64,000 nucleotides of DNA from DAOPYU01 sp942493245 (GTDB lineage Bacteria; Sumerlaeota; Sumerlaeia; UBA8349). Below are positions 52,422 through 59,722 of this stretch, piece after piece. The notes beneath the pieces were generated by a model. It searched no databases. It saw only the letters and a program-made list of their open reading frames with translations, and was not told the origin of the DNA. The stretch spans positions 3,844,001 through 3,908,000 of the forward strand of contig OW818685.1 of the NCBI GenBank assembly GCA_942493245.1, read 5' to 3'. How positions within the stretch are numbered: position 1 is the stretch's first letter; every line of letters begins with the position of its first letter. The translations under genes were made by a program, and so were the position numbers.

Positions 52422-52823
52422 ATGAGCGACAGGTTGGAACAGTACACGGCCGTTGGCCGCCGCAAAACCTCCGTAGCGCGTATTTACCTGCGCCCGGGCA
52501 AAGGCAAACTCGTCGTCAACGAGCAGCCGTGGAACAAATACTTCGGCGAGCGTCCCCTCTTCGAGGCCGTCATGCGCGAGCCGCAGAAAGAGACCCACAC
52601 GCTGACCAAGTACGACGTTGTCGTCACGGTTCGCGGTGGCGGGCACGTCGGGCAGATCGGCGCCATCCGCCACGGGATCTCCCGCGCGCTGGCGCTGGCC
52701 AATCCGGCCCTGCGTGGCACGCTCAAGAAAGCCGGGTTCCTGACCCGTGACGCTCGCATGAAAGAGCGGAAGAAATACGGTCTGGCTGGCGCCCGTAAAC
52801 GGTACCAGTTCTCCAAGCGCTAA
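52422..52823 (+). CDS. rpsI: ribosomal protein S9
   Basis: A 133-residue S9. TAVGRRKTSVARIYLRPGKG near the N-terminus, GQIGAIRHGISRALALANP, and the invariant C-terminal ARKRYQFSKR that reaches the P-site tRNA are all present. AAAGGA precedes the ATG. An intrinsic terminator follows. Confidence 0.98.
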   Translation: MSDRLEQYTAVGRRKTSVARIYLRPGKGKLVVNEQPWNKYFGERPLFEAVMREPQKETHTLTKYDVVVTVRGGGHVGQIGAIRHGISRALALANPALRGTLKKAGFLTRDARMKERKKYGLAGARKRYQFSKR

Positions 52824-52872
52824 TCCGCGCGTATTTCCGAACACGGACAACGGTTCCATACAGTACAATCGA

Positions 52873-52902
52873 GGGCGGTCGCATCCTGCGACCGCCCTTT
52901 TT
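52873..52902 (+). terminator. intrinsic terminator after rpsI
   Basis: GGGCGGTCGC (52873-52882) pairs perfectly with GCGACCGCCC (52888-52897) around a 5-base loop, followed by TTTTTG. It lies 50 bases after the rpsI stop. Confidence 0.93.
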
Positions 52903-53041
52903 GTATGCTGTGTGGGTATATTCCGACCTAGATCTCGCGACGCCAGATGCACGGATTAGGATGTGGGTGCAGATGATCACTGAAAGCCGCGCTTGAACCG
53001 ATAAATCACAGTTGAGCGTCCCTGCCACGGCCTTCCTCATA

Positions 53042-53340
53042 GGCGGGCGAGACGCCCGCCCTCCCAGAAATGCCCGTTTGGAGCAATTGTCAGAAAGAAC
53101 CTTCAATATTCGACTGTCGGTTTTTACAATCAGCCGTTCCGTCCCGGAGGGACGGCAAGAAAGTAGCCCACCGTTTCAACGGTGGGAAAACGGTCCTCAA
53201 ACAATGCGTCCCGGAGGGACGACTGAAAAACCGGGATAACCAACAATCGTCCCTCCGGGACAGAGAAGACGGGTGTGTTCCGGAACCCAGCGCTGAAGCG
53301 CTGGGCTATTGTCAAAAGTCCCTGACGGGACTTGGGGTCT
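53042..53340. repeat. cluster of short GC-rich palindromic repeats
   Basis: Five or more different palindromes follow one another in a gap of about 690 bases without a gene (52824-53515). GGCGGGCG/CGCCCGCC lies at 53042-53060. GTCCCGGAGGGAC occurs near 53145 and again near 53208, and its inverted form GTCCCTCCGGGAC near 53250. CCCACCGTTTCAACGGTGGG lies near 53166. CCCAGCGCTGAAGCGCTGGG lies near 53287, and GTCCCTGACGGGAC near 53320. The set resembles dispersed intergenic repeats of PVC-type and acidobacterial genomes. No open frame here looks coding. Confidence 0.85.
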
Positions 53341-53404
53341 GGAACACCTGACTCCGTGTCATAATAAAGATTCTTTTGGGCAAGGGCTATAAAAGGAAGA
53401 TGGG

Positions 53405-53444
53405 GAAAAAGAGACCCCCACGGAAAACCGTTTCCGTGGGGGTC
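53405..53444 (-). terminator. intrinsic terminator after the CsgG-like lipoprotein gene
   Basis: GACCCCCACGGAAA (53413-53426) pairs with TTTCCGTGGGGGTC (53431-53444) around a 4-base loop. Read on the minus strand, CTCTTTTTCCCC follows the stem. It lies about 70 bases past the stop of the minus-strand lipoprotein gene. Confidence 0.9.
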
Positions 53445-53515
53445 GCCTGATTCGGGTACAATGAAGTCTCGTATTCTGTCTTGTCCGCTCTCAATCGGAC
53501 AAACTCCGACAGACC

Positions 53516-54211
53516 TTACTCGCTTTTCTCGGGCGTGACAGGCGCGTCCTTCTCGGGCGCTGCGGGCGTCTCGGCCTCAGGAAGCGTCGGAACGGACGGG
53601 AGCGCAGACTCACCCCCCGCAACGGGCGTTTCAGGAGTCGCCGGGGAAATCGGCTGGATCGTGTCGTCGGCCGATTCCTTCGTGCCTTCTCCGCCCGCCA
53701 CCGGCGCGCCGGGTGTTTCGATAACGCCCCGCGTCTTCAACTGCTGAAACAAATACCCCCCAAGCAGTTGGGCGCGATCGTACAGTTCATATTCCTGACG
53801 GCAACTCTGGGTCACGGACGTGCCGGGGATCACCTCGCCCTTCTTGACACTGAAGAGGCGGGCGCTGACCACAAAGTTCCCCTCCAGGCGCGACACGCTG
53901 CCCAGCACGATGTATTCCACCTTGAGTTTTTTGCCCAGCGTGCGCAGGCGGTCGTACCGCTCTCTGTCCCAGGTCGAGCCGTCAATCTCGGCCAGGCACA
54001 CGGCGATGTCCTGCCGCTCGCGCAGCATAATGATCCCGCTGTTCGTCAGATAGGACGTCAAGTACTCACCCATCGCTCCGCGCAGGAACTGATAGTTGTC
54101 GGCGCCCGTCAGATTGTCGAAATCCACGACGGCCACGCGCTTTGAGGTCTGGACACACCCGCTCAACGCCAGCGCGGAAAGTATTAGAAGGAAGAACACC
54201 AACCGTTTCAT
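53516..54211 (-). CDS. CsgG/FlgO-like outer-membrane lipoprotein
   Basis: A 231-residue lipoprotein. The signal peptide FFLLILSALALSGC carries a lipobox with Cys about residue 19. The middle (about 25-155) has the CsgG/TolB-N-like pattern VAVVDFDNLTGADNYQFL, LTSYLTNSGIIMLRERQDI, and KVEYIVLGSVSRLEGNFVVSARL. The last ~60 residues are low-complexity, rich in Pro, Glu and Ala. CsgG forms a secretion pore and FlgO-like proteins act at the outer membrane, but this protein is shorter, so a periplasmic or peptidoglycan-side role is as likely. The start at 54211 is chosen for the signal peptide; the frame is open to 54331. Confidence 0.85.
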   Translation of the reverse strand: MKRLVFFLLILSALALSGCVQTSKRVAVVDFDNLTGADNYQFLRGAMGEYLTSYLTNSGIIMLRERQDIAVCLAEIDGSTWDRERYDRLRTLGKKLKVEYIVLGSVSRLEGNFVVSARLFSVKKGEVIPGTSVTQSCRQEYELYDRAQLLGGYLFQQLKTRGVIETPGAPVAGGEGTKESADDTIQPISPATPETPVAGGESALPSVPTLPEAETPAAPEKDAPVTPEKSE

Positions 54212-54381
54212 ATTGAAAGCCCGTTTCCTTTGAAAGGGAGTTTGCGCCATCTTCACTACGCCAATCCGTACGACGGCAATTGCCTTATTTATAGCCTCCC
54301 GCGCCTCAGAATCCAAGCTCAAAATTTTCAATCCGTATTCCCCTTCCTCTCGCGTCTCGTCCGGGAGTTGCCTGAAGATTG

Positions 54382-54424
54382 AAAATGAGCGTCAACGGCC
54401 TGTTGCTCCGTTGACGCTCATTTT
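54382..54424 (-). terminator. intrinsic terminator after the GH27 gene
   Basis: The 17-base arms 54382-54398 (AAAATGAGCGTCAACGG) and 54408-54424 are perfect reverse complements around a 9-base loop. On the minus strand the stem ends in TTTTCAATCTT. It lies 22 bases past the GH27 stop. Confidence 0.88.
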
Positions 54425-54446
54425 ACCGTGCAGACGTCCCTATTCC

Positions 54447-56000
54447 TTACCGGGCCGGGGTCAGTTTGTAAAGCATCACGCCGTGGGTCGGAACCGTGAC
54501 CTTCATCGAGCCTTCGACCGGCTCCAGGTCCTTCTGGCGCCACAGGTCTCGGACTTTCATCTTTCCGGGCAAGCCCTTGACGGCCATGTCCTTGAACTCG
54601 ACCGTGCTTTCCTCGGAACCGCAGTTGAGGAAACAGAGCGCAAGGGTGTTGTCTTCCAGCGGTTTCAGGTAGATCCTCACCTCGCCCTCGGTCGCAATCC
54701 TCGTCGCCTGTTTGCCCAGCGCGTCCTGATTGATCGCCAGCACCTCGTCGTTGGTCAGGAGGTTGAGCGTGAAGTCGTCGAGTTTGGAAAGATCGCAACC
54801 GATCAGCAGCGGCGCCGCGAACATGCTCCACATTGTGATGTGGGCGTATTGCTCGTTGGGGGTCAGGCGCGAGGGGTGCATGGCCGAACCGACACTGACC
54901 CAGCCGACCACCAGCATGTCCGGGTCGTTCCAGTGGCCGGGGCCGGCCGATGACTCCCAACGCTCGTTCGCGTCTATAATCTGGGCTATACCGGAGTGGA
55001 AATTAGGCAGTTTTTCCCAGTGATCCCAGATGTCGCCGGTAGTCCGCCAGGAGTTGGCGAGACGCGCCAGGCTCTCGCGGTTCTGGAACGGCGCGGTGTT
55101 GGACAGGCTGTACACGATGTCGCGTCCAGAAGCGCGCAGAGCCTTGCTCATTTCCTCGGTGGCCGGGATGTCATTCGGGAACCAGTCGTATTTGAGGTAA
55201 TCGAACTCCCAGGCGGCGTACTGATTGGCGTCGGCCGTGGTGAAATGGAACTGGCCGACTTTCTGGCCGCGCCGTCCACCCAGGCGCTCTTTCGACCATT
55301 CCCCTTCGGCGTTGTCGGCCGAGCCGCCGGCGTAGTTGGCGTAGGAAGTCATCCAGGGCGTCGAGTAGATCCCGGCTTTCAGTCCCATTTTGTGGATCGT
55401 GTCGCACAGCCCCTTCATGTCGGGGAATTTTTCGTTGGACAACAGCGCCTTGTCCTTGCCGGTCCGTTTGCCCTGCCAGGTGTCGTCAATATTGACATAG
55501 GTCCAGCCGTGGTTGATCAGACCGGAGGACACCAGGATCTTGGCCGAGATCAGGACCTTTTCCTGATCCACGTTTTCGGCCCAGCTGTTCCAACTGTTCC
55601 ACCCCATCGGAGGGGTGAGCGCGATGGCCTCCCCGACCACAATGCGGAATTTCTTCTGATTTTCACCCTTGGCGTTCTTCGCCTTCAGCACCACCTGGGA
55701 TTCGCCCGCGACCTTGAGCGATCCCGTGATCTGTCCCGTTGCGGCATCCACTTTCAGCCCTTCGGGCAACCCCTCAACCGCGAATTCCATCGGTCGCTCA
55801 CCGGTGGCCGGAATCGTATAAAGAAACGGCGAACCGGGACGCACCCCAAAAACGCTGGGGCCGTTGATACGCGGGGTGGCGGGCGCCGGAGGGGTCAGGA
55901 TCTCCGCCTTGGGGGGTGTCGGCTCGTCGGCGGCGTGGGTGATGTTCCCCACGGCCAACAGGGCCGCGACCAGTGCCAAATGACTCCATTTCCTTAACAT
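54447..56000 (-). CDS. secreted GH27 alpha-galactosidase
   Basis: A 517-residue exported enzyme. A signal peptide (HLALVAALLAVGNITHAA, residues 6-23) leads into a putative-Ig-type domain (about 40-125: GSPFLYTIPATGERPMEFAV, then EGLPEGLKVDAATGQITG). The GH27 (melibiase) barrel follows: TPPMGWNSWNSWAENVD, YVNIDDTWQG, the nucleophile Asp in FDYLKYDWF, and GPGHWNDPDMLVVGW before the acid Asp region. A C-terminal beta domain follows. It should release terminal alpha-galactose from galactomannan or similar chains in the periplasm or outside. The ATG at 56000 starts the signal peptide, preceded by AAGGAG; the GH43 gene ends 66 bases upstream on the same strand. Confidence 0.94.
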   Translation of the reverse strand: MLRKWSHLALVAALLAVGNITHAADEPTPPKAEILTPPAPATPRINGPSVFGVRPGSPFLYTIPATGERPMEFAVEGLPEGLKVDAATGQITGSLKVAGESQVVLKAKNAKGENQKKFRIVVGEAIALTPPMGWNSWNSWAENVDQEKVLISAKILVSSGLINHGWTYVNIDDTWQGKRTGKDKALLSNEKFPDMKGLCDTIHKMGLKAGIYSTPWMTSYANYAGGSADNAEGEWSKERLGGRRGQKVGQFHFTTADANQYAAWEFDYLKYDWFPNDIPATEEMSKALRASGRDIVYSLSNTAPFQNRESLARLANSWRTTGDIWDHWEKLPNFHSGIAQIIDANERWESSAGPGHWNDPDMLVVGWVSVGSAMHPSRLTPNEQYAHITMWSMFAAPLLIGCDLSKLDDFTLNLLTNDEVLAINQDALGKQATRIATEGEVRIYLKPLEDNTLALCFLNCGSEESTVEFKDMAVKGLPGKMKVRDLWRQKDLEPVEGSMKVTVPTHGVMLYKLTPAR

Positions 56001-56065
56001 TGAATACTCCTTGCGATACAAAATAGACGGAGGGGAAACCCCTTCGATTACATCACTGCCAGAAT

Positions 56066-58000
56066 TCAGCGTTTTGTCGGCGCTTCCTGCTTTGGGCGGA
56101 TCTTTCCGTCGGCGCCAATTTCGACCGGGAGGATTCCGGCGCGTTCCTGCCAGGGCGCCAAGCCGTCGCTGCCGAAATAGGTGGACCACCACTGTTTCTT
56201 CTCGTCCTGAAAGTACACATTGTGCCCGGCGTGGGGAATCGCCTCATAACGCTCCTCATAGGGACCGAAGAGACTCGAAGCGCTCGCGACCACGCTACTG
56301 TAACGTCCGTTGATGTGCTCGGAACAAGAGAGGTAATAGCGCCCGTTGGCCTTGAACAGGTACATCCCCTCGTAGCCCACGTGGTCGAAAGAGTCCTTGC
56401 CAAAGATTCCGGCGCACAGGCCCGAGTGGTGTTTCGGGTCCGGATCGGAGGAGGTTGTCTTCAGCCAGCGGTACGGCTCGGCCAGACCACTCATATCCGG
56501 CTTCATCTTCGCGATTTTGCCACTGTGCCAGACGAAATAGACCGTGCCGTACTCCTCCTCGAAGAGCGAGGCGTCAATTTCATCCCCGAGCCGTTCGTTC
56601 GGCTGCATGTCCACATACGGCCCTTCCGGCTTGCCGCTCGCGCTCTTCAGCAAGCCGCTGCCGGACGTCTTCGCCGTACCGTCCCAACCAGGCATGCTGT
56701 ACGTGAGCCAGAAGGTTCCCTTGAGGTAATGGATCTCGGGCGCCCAGAGCGACATTTTCTTTTCGAGGTATGGCTTGTGCCACGGGCTGTCCCCGTATTT
56801 CCAGACAAACCCGAGCGGTTCCCATTTGCCGGTCAGGGTCTTCGACTTCCAGACCTGGATCCCTTCGTTGTAACCATAGAACGGCTCGACGGTTCCGGTC
56901 ATGTACCAGGTACCATCGGGGCCGCGGCAGATCGAGGTATCACGCAGGGGGGTGTCCATAAGTTTGCGGAGTCCGGGCAGTCTTCTCGCGTCCTGCGCGG
57001 GCGGGCCCAGCGGGGCCACGGCCTCGAACACATCCACCTTCTTGATCTGTCCCTTCTCATCGAATCGCATCGGCGAAAGGCAGGTCTCGCGGTGGTAGCC
57101 GTCGCCATCCGGGATGTGGAAGCGATGGTACGCGATGACCCATTCGTCCCGTCCGGGGATCTGGACTACGGAATGGTGCCCAGCGCCCTTGACCACTCCA
57201 CTCTGCCTCAGAATGGGGTTGTTCTCCGCGTTCTTGAAAGGACCGAGCGGCGAGTCCGACGTGGCGTACAAGACGCAATACCGGGGGTCGCGCGTGTCGT
57301 ACTGCGACCACATCAGGTAATAAACCCCGTTGCGCTTGAAGACAAAGGAACCCTCGCCATAGTCCTTCGGGGTGATGCGTTTGACGGCTGCGGGATCGTA
57401 GGAAATCATGTCCTCGTTCAACTTGACCACGTTGCAGTTGCCGTTGCCGAAGTAGAAGTAGGCCGCCCCGTCGTCGTCCACGAACACCATCGGATCAATG
57501 ACCTGGCACTGATAGGCGTCCTTGACCACCAACGGTTTTCCCAGGGGATCTTTGAACGGTCCCTCGGGCCGGTCAGCCACGGCCACGCCGATGTTCTGTT
57601 CGGCCGAGTAGTAGAAGTAATACTTCCCGTTCCGAGTCGCAATGCACGGCGCCCAGGCCCGGCCCTTGGCCCACTTCAGATCTTTCGGGAAGTCCAGAAT
57701 GACCCCTTCGTTCTTCCACGCCTTCAGATCCTTCGAGGACCAACACTGGAAGGACGGGGAATTCCAGTCGGAGTTGCCGTCCGTGGTCGGGTAGATGTAA
57801 TATGTGTCCCCGAAAACCGCGATGTTCGGATCGGCGTTGAAGTCTGGCAGAACGGCAGGCGGGGCTGGCCGCTCTGTCTCCTGAGAGGCCGGTTGGGCCA
57901 AAACGCCGGAACTAATGAAGGTCAGGATCAGGCAACACACAACTCCGGCGACTTTGCCCCATTTCTGTTTTTGGCTTGGGAAAAAACGGGCGATTTTCAT
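56066..58000 (-). CDS. secreted protein with two GH43 domains
   Basis: A 644-residue exported glycosidase. A signal peptide (VAGVVCCLILTFISSGVLA, about 17-35) precedes two five-bladed GH43 propellers. The first starts near residue 52 with DFNADPNIAVFGDTYYIY (base Asp), with VIDPMVFVDDDGAAYFYFG and the acid Glu in YGEGSFVFKRNGVYYLMWS. The second starts near residue 345 with TPLRDTSICRGPDGTWYMTG, then LWAPEIHYLKGTFWLTYS, EIDASLFEEEYGTVYFVW and YEGMYLFKANGRYYLS. GH43 enzymes act on arabinose- or xylose-containing chains or, in some subfamilies, galactans. Tandem domains could combine two bond specificities. In the second domain the acid position (EGMYLF) is conserved. AAGGAG precedes the ATG. 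Confidence 0.93.
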   Translation of the reverse strand: MKIARFFPSQKQKWGKVAGVVCCLILTFISSGVLAQPASQETERPAPPAVLPDFNADPNIAVFGDTYYIYPTTDGNSDWNSPSFQCWSSKDLKAWKNEGVILDFPKDLKWAKGRAWAPCIATRNGKYYFYYSAEQNIGVAVADRPEGPFKDPLGKPLVVKDAYQCQVIDPMVFVDDDGAAYFYFGNGNCNVVKLNEDMISYDPAAVKRITPKDYGEGSFVFKRNGVYYLMWSQYDTRDPRYCVLYATSDSPLGPFKNAENNPILRQSGVVKGAGHHSVVQIPGRDEWVIAYHRFHIPDGDGYHRETCLSPMRFDEKGQIKKVDVFEAVAPLGPPAQDARRLPGLRKLMDTPLRDTSICRGPDGTWYMTGTVEPFYGYNEGIQVWKSKTLTGKWEPLGFVWKYGDSPWHKPYLEKKMSLWAPEIHYLKGTFWLTYSMPGWDGTAKTSGSGLLKSASGKPEGPYVDMQPNERLGDEIDASLFEEEYGTVYFVWHSGKIAKMKPDMSGLAEPYRWLKTTSSDPDPKHHSGLCAGIFGKDSFDHVGYEGMYLFKANGRYYLSCSEHINGRYSSVVASASSLFGPYEERYEAIPHAGHNVYFQDEKKQWWSTYFGSDGLAPWQERAGILPVEIGADGKIRPKQEAPTKR

Positions 58001-58296
58001 GCGAACAGTCTCCTTGGCTCAAATATTCTGCCCCATGCATAGGGAAATCGGGCAGATGTCAAGTAACCTTCTGTTTCTTCAAAATACACACTCAATTCAA
58101 GGGAAACATCCAGCGAGTATCGGACCCAATATGCCAGTTTTTTGAGTCCACTCAACCTTCGGGCGCAATTCTCAAACTGTACAGAAATCTTCCCTTTCAT
58201 TCACAAAACATGCCGAGTTAATACTTGCGTACAGTCCAGAAAGAAGAAGAAAAGGAAGAATTCCGTCGAATGCCCCCTATTATCCTATTCCCAATT

Positions 58297-59496
58297 TCAT
58301 TTTGGATACCAACGACGAGGTTTCTCTTTCTCTTGCTTTTCCCCAATAGGAGTTGGCTTCGTTTCGACAGGCGCGGTTCCGGCCTGCTGAGTCTGACGTT
58401 TTTGCTGCTTCAGAATTTCACGGTTTTTGCGGAGAGATTCAAAACACTCTTTCCGGGTGTCCTTGATCGGTAACTTCTGGGGATTTCCTCCGGCCTTCTC
58501 TTCAACATAGGTGCGAATTCTTTGCACAAGATCTGGAGTTTTCCAATTAATCTTTGATAATGCTTTGTCATCGATCATATAGAGAAGTTGCTCGGCAGCT
58601 ATTTCCGATAAAGTTCTCCATTTTCCCGCGTCATTGTAGGACTTTTCTTCATTGCTCAATGACTTATAGAAATATGCCATTACTTCCGGTCGTTCGATCT
58701 GGCGCAATTCTTCAAAGAGTACGCGTCCTTTCATCTCGGGATCAGGAAAACTGTCCACCAGATGGATACAGAATTCCATATCTTCTTTCTCTTCCATTAG
58801 GGCCCGCGCCCGAACCGCTGTCCAAGCCGGTTGGTCGAACCAGGGATTCTCTATCTTCTGCATGTATTTTTCGATGGGTTTGTACTTGCTCTTCAGATCC
58901 TCAAATACATCCCGAAATTCTGTTTTTGCCTTTTTCAGGAGATCCAGGTATTCGGTGGCTCGAGCGGATGCGGCACATAGAATCAAACTGTTCAATCTGT
59001 TACGGTTATCATCCGTCTTTGATGCCTTGTATTCCTCCAAGGCCCGCACGAGATGCTCACCCAGCATTACCCGAGCTTTAGCCGAAAAGTGTTCCGGTCG
59101 GAATCTTTGTAGAGTCGCGACCGACGGCCCGTAGGTTTTCTGATCAAAGGCATATAAAAAACGGGTCTCGATATATTTCTGTTGAACAGTGAGAGAGGTA
59201 GAATAGTCTGCGCAGGTGTCTGCCAGGAGCATTGCTTGTCGACGCACAAAAACATCGGGATCCTTAAAGTATGGTTCCAGGACCCGATAGTCTTTGTCAT
59301 CGAGAATACAGAGCCCCATATCGACATACTCCTGCTGTGCGCGCACTTTTTCCATCATAGAGGGAATGAGAGTTCCCGAAGTAAACTCTTGCGCACAAAC
59401 ACGTTCAACGGCATGCAACGAAAATATCGAACTCGCGCAGAAAAACAAGGAACAGAGAAGACCAAAAGAATCGGGCAGAGATTTGGCGATCTTCAT
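58297..59496 (-). CDS. secreted alpha-helical protein of unknown function
   Basis: A 399-residue protein. The N-terminus looks like a signal peptide (FGLLCSLFFCASSIFSLHA, cleavage near AVERVCAQ). The body is almost all alpha-helical, with a HEAT-like flavour (YRVLEPYFKDPDVFVRRQAML, then repeated helix pairs). The tail (last ~45 residues) is Lys, Gln and Pro rich. No family was recognised. The ATG at 59496 is chosen over a GTG at 59592 because it begins the signal peptide. It lies between the GH43 and GH9 genes on the same strand with gaps of about 230-300 bases, so it may be its own transcript. A role with the glycosidases is only suggested by position. Confidence 0.75.
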   Translation of the reverse strand: MKIAKSLPDSFGLLCSLFFCASSIFSLHAVERVCAQEFTSGTLIPSMMEKVRAQQEYVDMGLCILDDKDYRVLEPYFKDPDVFVRRQAMLLADTCADYSTSLTVQQKYIETRFLYAFDQKTYGPSVATLQRFRPEHFSAKARVMLGEHLVRALEEYKASKTDDNRNRLNSLILCAASARATEYLDLLKKAKTEFRDVFEDLKSKYKPIEKYMQKIENPWFDQPAWTAVRARALMEEKEDMEFCIHLVDSFPDPEMKGRVLFEELRQIERPEVMAYFYKSLSNEEKSYNDAGKWRTLSEIAAEQLLYMIDDKALSKINWKTPDLVQRIRTYVEEKAGGNPQKLPIKDTRKECFESLRKNREILKQQKRQTQQAGTAPVETKPTPIGEKQEKEKPRRWYPK

Positions 59497-59722
59497 ATCC
59501 GTACTCCCAGTTTCACCATACAAATTTTGATTGAAGATTCTCTCACTTGGTGTCCTCTCAGAGAGAAAAGTCCCCACACGAGATCCATACACGTACTGTC
59601 TCAGACACCCTGTGTCCCGGAAAGTTTCTCCGGTCCCGTATTATTTATCCTATGTGAGGCGATTCAACGGCCAAAACAGGTGTTTCTCCTGGTGTATCCC
59701 CAAGTTTCAAAAGATTCCCACC

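Noticed and set aside
56222..58042. Plus-strand open frame of 606 codons
   Set aside because: Antisense to the double GH43 gene; no family pattern.
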